Shown here in pieces: positions 9,249-17,372 of a DNA stretch of 64,000 nucleotides. The notes below the pieces were generated by a model, which ran no database searches, was not told the origin of the DNA, and was given only the letters and a program-made list of their open reading frames with translations. The position numbers and the translations under genes are program-made. The first letter of the stretch is position 1, and every line of letters begins with the position of its first letter. The DNA is from Modicisalibacter luteus DSM 23508 (GTDB lineage Bacteria; Pseudomonadota; Gammaproteobacteria; Pseudomonadales; Halomonadaceae), in assembly GCF_000378505.1 (NCBI RefSeq), contig NZ_KB899991.1, positions 244,824 to 308,823 on the forward strand, written 5' to 3'.

Positions 9249-9358
9249 GGTTCACCTCTCCGCTTCGTCAAGCAACAAGCCTTGACGTGTTTTTCATTCA
9301 CAATCTATAGTCGAAAAATAATCGATTTTTTAATAAATAACGATCACATGATGAAAAA
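9249..9358. promoter_or_regulatory. Divergent promoter/operator region, GntR regulator and CHR genes
   Basis: This 110-bp gap separates divergent genes. It contains a very AT-rich stretch with the inverted repeat AAAAAT-AATCG-ATTTTT (9314-9319 / 9325-9330), a candidate operator for the adjacent GntR regulator. Just before the CHR start is the string ATGATGAAAAAATGATG (9348-9364), a four-codon mini-ORF whose TGA overlaps the CHR start. Confidence 0.45.
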
Positions 9359-9928
9359 ATGATGTTTGCCACTCAACGTATTCTATTCATGGCCTTCCTG
9401 CGTATTGGCCTTCTCGGCTTCGGCGGTGGGCCCGCCATGATCCCCTTGATCGACCAGGAGGTCGTCAAGCGTCATCGCTGGCTCGAAGAAGAAGAATTCG
9501 CAGACATCCTGGCAATTGCGAACACCCTGCCAGGACCGATCGCCACCAAGATGCCCGGGTATATCGGTTACCGGGTAGGCGGTGCGCTGGGCTGCATCAA
9601 TGCCGTCATCGCAGTGATTCTACCGATGATTCTGGTAATGACCCTGATGCTCGGCCTATTCAGTCGCTATCGGGACATTGGCTGGATCCATGGCATGGGC
9701 CAAGCCGTCGTCCCCGTCGTCATGGTGATGATGGCGCAACTCACCTGGGACTTCTGGAGCAAGTCGCGGAGTGCGCTGGGGTGGATGATCAGCCTGGGCA
9801 TGATCATCGTTACCGGCGGGCTGATCTACTGGCTGGGCGTGCATCCGGCCCTGGTGGTTGGCGTCCTGCTGGTCACCGCATTGGCCCTGCCCGTGTCGGC
9901 CTTTCGCAGGAAGGAGGCCACGCGATGA
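9359..9928 (+). CDS. CHR-family (chromate) transporter, first half-size subunit
   Basis: A 189-residue short-chain CHR protein. Family motifs are FGGGPAMIPL near the N-terminus and LPGPIATKMPGYIGYRVGG after the first loop, plus about six hydrophobic segments. Short-chain CHR proteins occur as adjacent pairs that form a heteromeric transporter with antiparallel halves, and the next gene is the second half. CHR members export chromate or transport sulfate-like oxyanions; being linked to TctCBA and a gamma-glutamyl enzyme, this one may serve another substrate. The ATG at 9359 lacks a clear ribosome site, and ATG 9362 is an alternative. Confidence 0.85.
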   Translation: MMFATQRILFMAFLRIGLLGFGGGPAMIPLIDQEVVKRHRWLEEEEFADILAIANTLPGPIATKMPGYIGYRVGGALGCINAVIAVILPMILVMTLMLGLFSRYRDIGWIHGMGQAVVPVVMVMMAQLTWDFWSKSRSALGWMISLGMIIVTGGLIYWLGVHPALVVGVLLVTALALPVSAFRRKEATR

Positions 9929-10455
9929 TCTACTGGCATCTCTTCGTCGCCTTTTTCGTGCCCAACATTGTCGGCTATGGCGGCGGCCCGGCCATCATTC
10001 CCCTTATCGAAGCCGAAGTGGTGGGCCGTTACGGCTGGATGACTTCACAGGAATTCGCAGAAACCCTTGCCCTGGGCAATGCGCTGCCAAGCCCGATCGC
10101 AACCAAGATGGCGGGTTACGTAGGCTATGACGTTGCAGGTGCCGGTGGCGCCATCATCGCGGTACTGGCCACGGTCGTCCCTACCCTGCTACTCATGCTC
10201 GGCGCGCTGGGCATCCTGTATCGCCATCGCGAATCACCTCGCGTAAAGCGCATGAGCCAGTGGGTTCGCCCGGTTATCGCATTGATGATGGCCTCGCTGA
10301 CACTCGGCTTTCTCACGGCAGGACTGGAGGGTCCCGGCCCGATACATACGGCGATTATCGCCGGCGTTGCCGCCATTGCCCTGATCCGGCTCAAGCTTCA
10401 CCCGGCACTTGTCGTCCTTGCAGCCGTGATCTACGGAGGGCTGCTTCTCGGCTAA
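9925..10455 (+). CDS. CHR-family (chromate) transporter, second half-size subunit
   Basis: A 176-residue short-chain CHR protein with GYGGGPAIIPLIEAEV and LPSPIATKMAGYVGYDVAG, colinear with but distinct from the upstream subunit. ATG at 9925 overlaps the previous stop as ATGA and has AAGGAGG 7 nt upstream, so the pair is translationally coupled. The two products are expected to pair in the inner membrane. Confidence 0.87.
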   Translation: MIYWHLFVAFFVPNIVGYGGGPAIIPLIEAEVVGRYGWMTSQEFAETLALGNALPSPIATKMAGYVGYDVAGAGGAIIAVLATVVPTLLLMLGALGILYRHRESPRVKRMSQWVRPVIALMMASLTLGFLTAGLEGPGPIHTAIIAGVAAIALIRLKLHPALVVLAAVIYGGLLLG

Positions 10456-10460
10456 CAACG

Positions 10461-10484
10461 ACCAAGACCAAGACCAAGACCAAG
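10461..10484 (+). repeat. Hexanucleotide tandem repeat (ACCAAG)x4
   Basis: Four uninterrupted ACCAAG units directly after the CHR stop codon, followed by an A-rich tract. It is non-coding and in the gap before TctC. Such repeats can vary in copy number by slippage and alter operon spacing. Confidence 0.8.
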
Positions 10485-10588
10485 AAAAAGAAACGCACGC
10501 CACGCGCTCGCATACGGCCCACGGGCCAACCGGGGATTGTCTAAAGGCAATCCAGAACAAGCAGCACCCACAACAACAGGGTACCGAC

Positions 10589-11566
10589 ATGAAGCGCAAA
10601 TTCCTGACTCTGACGTTTGCCATTGCCTCACTGGGCCTATCCAGTCTGACCACAGTTCAAGCTGCCGAAGACGATTACCCGGCCAAGGACATCAAGCTGG
10701 TGATTCCGTTTGGACCTGGCGGCGCAACCGACATCATCTTCCGCCTGGTCTCCCAGGAAGCGGAAAAGAACTTCGATCAATCCATCGTCCCGGTCAACAT
10801 GCAAGGGGCCGGCGCCACACGGGGTTCACGTGAAGTCAAGAACGCCGATCCCGATGGCTACACGCTGCTCGGCAGCCATGACACGATCGCACTGTCGAAA
10901 CTGGCAGGTATGGTCGATTACTCCTACGGCGCTTTCGAGCCCATCGCGCTGCTCACCCAGACAGTCAACATCCCCACCACCTATGCCGACCATCCGGTCG
11001 AGAATGCCGATGGCATCGCTCAGTACGTCAGCGAAAATCCCGGCGATGTTCGTGTCGGCATCATTCCCAGCTCAACGGATCATTTCTTCTGGATCCAGTT
11101 CTTCGAATCGGCCGGTATTCCACTCGAAGATGTCCGCCTCGTCAGTTACCCGGATACCGGGTCGCAAGTCTCGGCCTTGCTGGCGCATGAGATCGATTTC
11201 TCCATGCTCAACATGCCGTCTGGTGGTTCGTTCTTTGAAGAAGGCTCATTCCGTCCGCTAGGCGTCGCCTACGACGAGCGCCTTGATGCCCTGCCCGACA
11301 CACCAACCCTGAAGGAACAGGGCATCGACCTGGTCAACGCTACCAGCCGTGGACTGTTTGCCCCCAAGGGCACTCCCGATGACAAGATACAGATCATCGC
11401 CGATGCCTATGAAAAAGCGCTCGAGAACGAAACGGTCATCAGCCGTATCGAGAACGAGTTCGGCTCGGTAGTGAACTTCAAGTCACCGGAGGAGTATCAG
11501 CAGTTCCTCACTGACAACGAAGCGGCCCTGACGAAAGTCGCCGAAAATATCGACTTCTCCAAGTAA
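10589..11566 (+). CDS. Tripartite tricarboxylate transporter substrate-binding protein (TctC family)
   Basis: A 325-residue periplasmic binding protein. An N-terminal signal peptide (1 to about 25, ending TVQA before AEDD) is followed by the TctC/Bug pattern YPAKDIKLVIPFGPGGATD, and by VGIIPSSTDHFFW and TPTLKEQGIDL motifs. Bug proteins capture carboxylates or amino-acid derivatives for the TctAB permease encoded immediately downstream. A hairpin separates it from TctB, which often lets the binding protein be made in excess. Confidence 0.9.
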   Translation: MKRKFLTLTFAIASLGLSSLTTVQAAEDDYPAKDIKLVIPFGPGGATDIIFRLVSQEAEKNFDQSIVPVNMQGAGATRGSREVKNADPDGYTLLGSHDTIALSKLAGMVDYSYGAFEPIALLTQTVNIPTTYADHPVENADGIAQYVSENPGDVRVGIIPSSTDHFFWIQFFESAGIPLEDVRLVSYPDTGSQVSALLAHEIDFSMLNMPSGGSFFEEGSFRPLGVAYDERLDALPDTPTLKEQGIDLVNATSRGLFAPKGTPDDKIQIIADAYEKALENETVISRIENEFGSVVNFKSPEEYQQFLTDNEAALTKVAENIDFSK

Positions 11567-11591
11567 CTTTTCCAAGTCACATGGCTCGCCG

Positions 11592-11614
11592 GGGATGGGC
11601 AGTAGGCCCATCCC
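11592..11614 (+). terminator. Intercistronic hairpin between tctC and tctB
   Basis: A perfect 9-bp stem GGGATGGGC / GCCCATCCC (11592-11600 with 11606-11614), loop AGTAG, with no U-tract. It is better read as an mRNA-stabilising or attenuating element between binding protein and permease genes than as a full terminator. Confidence 0.75.
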
Positions 11615-11637
11615 GCTGGCCTGGAGTTCCAGAACAC

Positions 11638-12096
11638 ATGACCAAGGACCGCAGTCTCGCCACGGCCGTTTTGCTCATGGTCGCCGTCCTGTTCGTCGAA
11701 TCCGGCAACATACCCGAAAAAACCAGCTGGCAGGCCTACGGCTCTGCCATCTATCCGCAGATACTGCTGGGCTGCATCGCTGTCTTTGCCCTGCTATTAC
11801 TGCTCAATTCGTTCCGTCAGACGTCACAACCGGGTACCAAGGGAGCGACGACAGCCAAACGGCCAAGGGCCAACGTCAAGGTCGTGGGCATCTTCGTGCT
11901 GTTCGGCGCCTATGCAGCCCTGCTCCCCGTGCTGGGCTATCTGGCGTCCACCCTGGGGTTCATGGTGGCCACCCAAGCCCTCCTGCTGGGTGTCGACACG
12001 CGCAGGAAATGGATTATCAACCTGACCACCGCTGGCATTCTGGTGCCGCTGGTGTACGTCATCTTCGAGTACGGGCTTAACGTCTGGCTGCCGTAA
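11638..12096 (+). CDS. Tripartite tricarboxylate transporter small permease (TctB family)
   Basis: A 152-residue membrane protein with four hydrophobic segments (around ATAVLLMVAVLFVES, AIYPQILLGCIAVFALLLLL, VVGIFVLFGAYAALLPVLGY, NLTTAGILVPLVYVIF), the TctB layout. The start at 11638 is preferred over an upstream in-frame ATG at 11581, which lies inside the hairpin region and encodes a non-hydrophobic leader. TctA follows 16 bp downstream. Confidence 0.85.
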   Translation: MTKDRSLATAVLLMVAVLFVESGNIPEKTSWQAYGSAIYPQILLGCIAVFALLLLLNSFRQTSQPGTKGATTAKRPRANVKVVGIFVLFGAYAALLPVLGYLASTLGFMVATQALLLGVDTRRKWIINLTTAGILVPLVYVIFEYGLNVWLP

Positions 12097-12112
12097 TTTC
12101 AGGAGCGCAACC

Positions 12113-13618
12113 ATGGGTGAATCATTTCTTCAGGCGCTAACCGAAGTCGGCGATGTGTATACGCTGTCGTTGATAGTGGCCGGTGTCCTGTTCGGCATTG
12201 TCGGAGGCAGCATTCCCGGCTTCACCGTGACCATGGCCATTCTGGTCGTATTCCCGTTCACCTTCGCCATGGATCCGGTCAGCGGGATTGCGCTGATGGT
12301 CGGAGTCTTCGTGGGTGGCTATTCGGGCGGTATCGTCTCGGGGGTCATGCTGGGTATCCCCGGTACTCCGTCTTCCATCACCACCGTCTATGACGGATAT
12401 CCGATGGCCAAGAACGGCGAGCCGGGGCGCGCGTTGGGCATTGGTATGCTGGCGTCGTTCTTCGGCACACTGATCAGTATCATCATGCTGATTTTCTTCG
12501 GCCCCTTGATTGCCAAATTCAGTATGAATTTTCGTCCCTGGGAGATCACGGCACTGATCGTGTTCGCCCTGACGCTGGTGGCCGGGCTATCCAACGGGGC
12601 ACTGATCAAGGGGCTCATGGCAGCCGCCATCGGGCTGTTCATCACTACGGTGGGCTTCGACCGAAACAGTAACCTGCGATTCGACTTCGAGCTGGATGTC
12701 CTGACCTCCGGGTTCGAAATCCTGCCGGTGATGATCGGCATCTTTGCCTTCTCGCAACTGATGAACAACATCGAGGATCTCCAGGCCCAGGGTGACGCCA
12801 AGAAGGTCGACACCAACGTTACGATTCCCTACCGCAAGATCTTCAGCGACATCTCGAGGCAGAAACTCAACACGCTGCGCTCCTCCTTGATCGGCGGGCT
12901 GGTCGGCGCCCTGCCGGGTACGGGCGGCACGGTGGCCAACTTCCTGAGCTACGACCAGGCCAAGAAGTTCTCGCGGCATCCGGAGCGGTTCGGCACGGGG
13001 ATTCCCGACGGTATCATCGCGTCAGAGGCGTCCAACAGCGCGGTTGCTGGCGGTGCATTCATTCCCACGCTCGCGCTGGGTATCCCCGGCGACCTGCCCA
13101 TGGCCATCATGATGGGCGTACTGATCCTGCATGGCATTACTCCTGGCCCCCTCATGTTCGAACAGAACCCGGTACTGGTGGGCAGCATCTACGTCAGCCT
13201 GCTGATCGGCGCATTCATCATGGTGGCCTGCCAGATCGTGCTGGTGCGCTGGTTCGCCCGCGTCTCGAACATTCCCCAGCAGATCCTGGTCCCGGCCGTG
13301 CTCATGCTGTGTGCCGTCGGCTCCTTTGCATTGAACAACAACCTGTTCGATGTCTGGGTTCTGTTCGTCTTCGGCATCATCGGCTATCTGCTGTGGAAAG
13401 CCGGCGTGCCTCTGACCCCGCTGATTCTGGGCGTCGTGCTGGGCGAGAATCTGGAAAACCAGTTATTCCGCGCGCTCGAACTCGACCCGGACTGGACCAC
13501 GTTCCTCACGCGCCCGTTCTCGGCCTTATTCCTTGCACTTGCGCTTGCCTCGATCGTGTTTTCGATCCTTCAGAACCGCAAGATTACCCGTACTCTCAAA
13601 CCTCAGGGCGGCACCTGA
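12113..13618 (+). CDS. Tripartite tricarboxylate transporter large permease (TctA family)
   Basis: A 501-residue inner-membrane protein with about 12 hydrophobic segments. Both TctA signature loops are present: GIPGTPSSITTVYDGYPM near residue 80 and GALPGTGGTVANFLSY followed by ASNSAVAGGAFIPTLALGIPGD. It forms the transport channel of the TTT system and is normally driven by the ion gradient. The gene order C-B-A is the standard one. It is followed by the gamma-glutamyltransferase-family gene after 23 bp, implying a shared transcript. Confidence 0.92.
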   Translation: MGESFLQALTEVGDVYTLSLIVAGVLFGIVGGSIPGFTVTMAILVVFPFTFAMDPVSGIALMVGVFVGGYSGGIVSGVMLGIPGTPSSITTVYDGYPMAKNGEPGRALGIGMLASFFGTLISIIMLIFFGPLIAKFSMNFRPWEITALIVFALTLVAGLSNGALIKGLMAAAIGLFITTVGFDRNSNLRFDFELDVLTSGFEILPVMIGIFAFSQLMNNIEDLQAQGDAKKVDTNVTIPYRKIFSDISRQKLNTLRSSLIGGLVGALPGTGGTVANFLSYDQAKKFSRHPERFGTGIPDGIIASEASNSAVAGGAFIPTLALGIPGDLPMAIMMGVLILHGITPGPLMFEQNPVLVGSIYVSLLIGAFIMVACQIVLVRWFARVSNIPQQILVPAVLMLCAVGSFALNNNLFDVWVLFVFGIIGYLLWKAGVPLTPLILGVVLGENLENQLFRALELDPDWTTFLTRPFSALFLALALASIVFSILQNRKITRTLKPQGGT

Positions 13619-13641
13619 CCCCCCATCACAGGAGTTTCTCG

Positions 13642-15246
13642 ATGCAACACGATGCGCTCTACTACCCATCGCCTTCGCGACGCATGGTGACCTTCGGTCA
13701 GCGTGGCATGGTCGTTACGTCGCAAGGGTTGGCCTCCCAGGTGGGGATGGACATCCTCAAACAGGGCGGCAATGCCGTCGATGCCGCTATTGCGACAGCT
13801 GCCGCCCTGACCGTGGTCGAACCGACCTCAAACGGTATTGGCAGCGATGCCTTCGCCATCGTCTGGATCGATGGCAAACTGCACGGGCTCAATGCGAGCG
13901 GCCCCGCACCGCAGAGCATTTCGCGTGACGCCGTTCGTGCGCTGGGCCATGAGCAGATGCCCCAGCATGGCTGGATTCCCGTCACCGTGCCGGGCGCCCC
14001 AGCGGCCTGGGCCGCCCTGTCCGAACGCTTCGGCAAATTACCGTTCAAGGACCTGCTGGCCCCGGCCATCGATATCGCCGAACAGGGGTATCCGATCTCG
14101 CCGGTGGTTCACCAGATGTGGGCCGAGGCGCATGATACCTATAGCGCGTATGAGGATCGGGTATTCAAGCCGTGGTTCGACACGTTCGCCATCGATGGTC
14201 GCGCGCCTCACATAGGCGAAGTATGGAAAGCCCCGGACCACGCCCGGACCCTGCGCGCCATTGCCGACAGCGATGCCAAAGCCTTCTATCAGGGCGAATT
14301 GGCCGAGCGCATGGCGGCCTATGCTGCCGAGCATGGCGGCTTCCTGAGCCAGGAAGACTTGAGCAGCTTCACTCCCGAATGGGTCGATCCCATCAGCGTG
14401 CGTTACCGCGGTTACGATATCTGGGAAATCCCCCCGAATGGGGCGGGCATGATCGCCTTGATGGCGCTGAACACGCTGGAGGGCTTCGAGGCCACATCCG
14501 ATGCAGTGGAAACCCTGCATCGGCGCATCGAGGCGACCAAGCTGGCGTATGTGGATGGCTTCCAGTACATCAGCGAGCGCCAGCACATGAAGGTCGACGT
14601 GAGGGAGCTGCTCTCTTCCGAGTATGCCGCCCAGCGTCGTGCCGAGATTGGTGAAAAAGCCTTGGATCCCAAGCCCGGCGATCCGGTCCGTGGCGGTACC
14701 GTCTATCTGGCCACGGCCGATGCCGACGGCAACATGGTGTCGTTCATCCAGAGCAACTTCAAGAATTTCGGTTCCGGTGTCGTCGTGCCCGGGACGGGCA
14801 TCAGCCTGCAGAATCGGGGCTGGTCCTTCTCGCTGGACCCGGAGCATGTCAACTGCCTCGCGCCGGGCAAACGCACCTACCACACCATTATTCCCGGGTT
14901 CATTACCCAGGGCGACCAGGCCATCGGCCCGTTTGGTGTCATGGGCGGCTTCATGCAGCCCCAAGGACACGTGCAGGTGATCACCGGCATGCTCGACGAG
15001 CAACTCAACCCCCAGGCGGTACTCGACGCGCCACGCTGGAAGTGGACGGCCGGACGTACCATCGAGGTCGAACCGCACTTTCCCGAGCACCTTGCCCAAG
15101 CCCTCATGCGCCGCGGGCATGAAGTGGTCATGCGTACCGACGCGCTAAGCTTCGGGCGTGGCCAGATCATCCTACGCGATCCGAAAACAGGCACGCTCAG
15201 CGCCGGTACCGAGCCACGTACCGACGGGTCCGCAGTCGCCTGGTAG
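13642..15246 (+). CDS. Gamma-glutamyltransferase-family hydrolase (YwrD-like, cytoplasmic)
   Basis: A 534-residue Ntn-hydrolase proenzyme. The conserved N-terminal LKQGGNAVDAAIATA block and the autoprocessing site before T353 (GGTVYLATADADGN) are visible, so the predicted large subunit is about 352 and the small subunit about 182 residues. No signal peptide is seen, placing it in the cytosol with YwrD-type members rather than secreted GGT. GGAG at 13631-13634 supports the ATG at 13642. Linked to TctCBA, it may cleave an imported gamma-glutamyl or amide compound; this is inference. Confidence 0.85.
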   Translation: MQHDALYYPSPSRRMVTFGQRGMVVTSQGLASQVGMDILKQGGNAVDAAIATAAALTVVEPTSNGIGSDAFAIVWIDGKLHGLNASGPAPQSISRDAVRALGHEQMPQHGWIPVTVPGAPAAWAALSERFGKLPFKDLLAPAIDIAEQGYPISPVVHQMWAEAHDTYSAYEDRVFKPWFDTFAIDGRAPHIGEVWKAPDHARTLRAIADSDAKAFYQGELAERMAAYAAEHGGFLSQEDLSSFTPEWVDPISVRYRGYDIWEIPPNGAGMIALMALNTLEGFEATSDAVETLHRRIEATKLAYVDGFQYISERQHMKVDVRELLSSEYAAQRRAEIGEKALDPKPGDPVRGGTVYLATADADGNMVSFIQSNFKNFGSGVVVPGTGISLQNRGWSFSLDPEHVNCLAPGKRTYHTIIPGFITQGDQAIGPFGVMGGFMQPQGHVQVITGMLDEQLNPQAVLDAPRWKWTAGRTIEVEPHFPEHLAQALMRRGHEVVMRTDALSFGRGQIILRDPKTGTLSAGTEPRTDGSAVAW

Positions 15247-15283
15247 CCAATCCTGGCTTCTCGCTAATATTCACTAAACGCAC

Positions 15284-15316
15284 AGCGCCCCGGCATGGTC
15301 GGGGCGCTGCTGTTTC
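15284..15316 (+). terminator. Rho-independent terminator of the CHR-Tct-GGT operon
   Basis: A perfect 9-bp GC-rich stem AGCGCCCCG / CGGGGCGCT (15284-15292 with 15300-15308), loop GCATGGT, then GCTGTTTCT. It ends the transcript 37 bp after the GGT stop. Confidence 0.8.
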
Positions 15317-15319
15317 TGA

Positions 15320-15523
15320 TCACCAACGCTGCGCCCTGCGGCACTGGCGCTGAATGTGCTGACGCTGCAGCCGCACCCAGCCTTTCTCGGGCAGTCCTGC
15401 CTGGACTAGTGCGTCTCGCAAGCGTTCGGAGTCACCCAGCTCCTGTAACTTGACGGCAATCTGGCGCTTGACGAAGGGGTAGCTGAGGCGACATTCCAAT
15501 GCAAACCACGGTGCTCGGCGCAC
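15320..15523 (-). CDS. Small basic hypothetical protein
   Basis: A 67-residue Arg/Gln/Leu-rich open frame without a recognised domain or clear ribosome site. It sits at the beginning of a gene-poor stretch and could be the C-terminal remnant of a larger gene. I cannot assign a function, and it may be non-coding. Confidence 0.25.
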   Translation of the reverse strand: MRRAPWFALECRLSYPFVKRQIAVKLQELGDSERLRDALVQAGLPEKGWVRLQRQHIQRQCRRAQRW

Positions 15524-15903
15524 TACCCAGATGACTGGCGGTGGCCCAGATCGAATGGGTGGCTCGCATCATCAGGATGACAGCTCGGCCTTCAGCAGTG
15601 AGATAGAGATATAATGAGTCATGGCAACACGGTACCTGGTGGCTCAGGCGTTGCACTTGGCCATTGAGACCGCCCCTCTTCGGGGGACCGCGAAAATCTT
15701 AATTAGCGGTTCCAGACTATTATCCCTCGATTTGTGAGTTAGTGTTTGGAAGCGCATGCCCAAGCGTGCAATCACTGGCTCGCCTGCTACTCTTAATTCT
15801 ATCAAAAAATAAGCTGTAGGAAGCCTATTGAACTTTCCGGCAATATCGTTCAACGCCAAAGTGGGCCGCTACTCACTGTTGGATGATAATGAGGAAAATT
15901 ACA
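15524..15903. other. Gene-poor AT-rich stretch before the methyltransferase
   Basis: I see no convincing gene. A leftward open frame (15644-15859, 71 codons, TTG start) has plausible protein-like composition but no ribosome site or known family. Base composition shifts to AT-rich here, marking the edge of the accessory patch that continues to about 17.37 kb. Confidence 0.4.
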
Positions 15904-16707
15904 ATGAATAAACTAAATACCCGACAGCTTGAGACTGTCGCGAAAGCTTATGACACCCTCCTTGTCCCAGTATTATGTGAAAAATGGGCATATCGGTTAG
16001 CAGATGTAGCGAGCATTCAGAAAGGCCAACGCATACTGGATGTAGCTTGTGGCACCGGGATTCTCGCGCGAGTCATCGCTGAGCGGGTTGGCTCTGAAGG
16101 GTTGGTGTGGGGAATGGATGCAAATCCAAGCATGTTGGCCGTAGCGAACCGCATCGCTCCAGACATTGAATGGCATGAAGGAAGCGCTGAGGCATTGTCC
16201 TACGAAAATGACAGCTTCGATGCTGTCCACTGTCAGTTTGGGTTGATGTTCTTTTCGTCCCCCAAGGCCGCTCTACAAGAAATGATGCGTGTTTTAAAGC
16301 CCGGCGGTCATTTGGCGGTAGCGGTATTTGGTCCTCTGGACGATATCCCTGCCTATGCAGCTATCGCTGACGTGTATGAGCGCTTGGTCGATAAATCAGT
16401 GGGGGACGCGCTTCGTATGCCATTCTCGATGGGAGATACGGACATGCTTGCGTCAACGTTTGCGAACGCTGGGGTTCATTCCGCAAAAATCACGACGGAG
16501 AAGGAGGCGGCCTGTTTTTCAAGCGTAAGGAATATGGTGCTTTCGGATGTGAAAGGATGGTTTCCATTCGCCGAGATTCATCTGGGCGAGGATAAGATCG
16601 AAGCCGTTACCGAAGAAGCTAAAACAGCACTTCAGGCGTTTCAAACCCCTGATGGAGCCGTAGAGTTTCAGGTTCCTGTACATATCGTGCAGGCAATTAA
16701 ACCATGA
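15904..16707 (+). CDS. Class I SAM-dependent methyltransferase (UbiE/Methyltransf_11 type)
   Basis: A 267-residue protein. SAM-binding motif I is LDVACGTG (45-52), followed by an acidic residue in GMDANPSM, motif II-like FDAVHCQFGLMFF and LKPGGHLAVAVFG. The substrate is not deducible; the overall architecture is that of UbiE/ArsM-like small-molecule methyltransferases. GAGG at 15891-15894 supports the ATG at 15904 over the upstream ATG at 15883. AT-rich codon use and lonely placement beside a decayed hipBA module suggest horizontal acquisition. Confidence 0.8.
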   Translation: MNKLNTRQLETVAKAYDTLLVPVLCEKWAYRLADVASIQKGQRILDVACGTGILARVIAERVGSEGLVWGMDANPSMLAVANRIAPDIEWHEGSAEALSYENDSFDAVHCQFGLMFFSSPKAALQEMMRVLKPGGHLAVAVFGPLDDIPAYAAIADVYERLVDKSVGDALRMPFSMGDTDMLASTFANAGVHSAKITTEKEAACFSSVRNMVLSDVKGWFPFAEIHLGEDKIEAVTEEAKTALQAFQTPDGAVEFQVPVHIVQAIKP

Positions 16708-16849
16708 CCCTATAGGAAGCCTTCGACAGCGCAGGCCGTGTGAAAGCTCGCAAGCCGTGCTGTAAACACCCTTCGTACACAAAGCTGGGGAAAGTTTGGC
16801 ATGCGACTGCTTCAGAATCAGCGAGAGAGCACGAGTCTTGATCAATGTT

Positions 16850-16930
16850 CGAGCGCCAAAGGTTGCCTCGCCAAAGCGTGCCGACACGGCTTTCCCCCTT
16901 CCAGACGATAAGCTCATCACGTCGATTCAT
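16850..16930 (-). pseudogene. hipA remnant (N-terminal stub of a HipA-like kinase toxin)
   Basis: Starting at ATG 16930, which overlaps the hipB stop as ATGA, the frame encodes MNRRDELIVWKGESRVGTLW, the typical HipA N-terminus (about 20 residues). After that, similarity stops and the frame runs into unrelated sequence; the kinase core is absent. HipA is a serine/threonine kinase toxin neutralised by HipB. The fragment is therefore non-functional. The 3' limit given is approximate. Confidence 0.6.
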
Positions 16931-17187
16931 GATGAGATGCCCTCTGGCGGGTTGGCGTACAGCTCGACCCCGAGCGTGTCGAGTACCCGCATGATGCGCA
17001 CGAAACTGCACGTCTCACGCCCGTTTTCCAATTCGCTCAGAAAGCGAATGCTCAACCCGCAGAGGCCCGCCAGTGTCTCCAAGGTCAGCCCCTAGTACTT
17101 ACGAACGCGGCGCACAAGCCTTCCCAGGCTCAGCGCATCATCCAACCGCAACAACGCAACATCATGCTCTATCGTGTTCGGGTTCAT
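16927..17187 (-). pseudogene. hipB-like XRE antitoxin with in-frame stop
   Basis: Read from ATG 17187, 87 codons encode a Cro/C1-type helix-turn-helix (LVRRVRKY, stop, then GLTLETLAGLCGLSIRFLSE, LENGRETCSFVRIMRVLD). An in-frame TAG at codon 32 (complement of 17092-17094) interrupts it just before the recognition helices. The rest is well conserved, so the stop is probably recent. The stop codon overlaps a hipA start (ATGA), the classic hipBA arrangement, but hipA is truncated. This gene is not annotated by simple ORF calling because of the stop. Confidence 0.75.
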
Positions 17188-17257
17188 AATCTTTGCCCAG
17201 CTACTATAGTATTTTCTTGATAAGGAAAAATTATCATCAGACCACCCCGCAACCAAT

Positions 17258-17326
17258 CTTTCCCTTTAGGGAAAGAAACTGCTCTGGCCGAAGATATCTT
17301 GCTTTTTATCCCTCTAGGGATAAAAA
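17258..17326. promoter_or_regulatory. Two HipB-operator-like palindromes
   Basis: Palindrome 1 is CTTTCCCT-TT-AGGGAAAG (17258-17275, 8-bp arms). Palindrome 2 is TTTTTATCCCT-CT-AGGGATAAAAA (17303-17326, 11-bp arms). They share TCCCT-NT-AGGGA, lie 48 bp centre to centre, and flank a third perfect palindrome AAGATATCTT (17291-17300). TATCC...GGATA is the known HipB operator core in E. coli (spacer 8 there, 6 here). They sit between the hipB remnant and the rightward quinone reductase-prenyltransferase gene and could affect either promoter. Confidence 0.6.
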
Positions 17327-17372
17327 AAAGCGTAAGAGAATGACAGCCCCAGGTTCCAAGGAAGGTTAAGTG

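Noticed and set aside
14038-15120. Long leftward open frame (360 codons)
   Set aside because: It lies wholly antisense to the gamma-glutamyltransferase gene, has no family motif or ribosome site, and is explained by high-GC codon bias.
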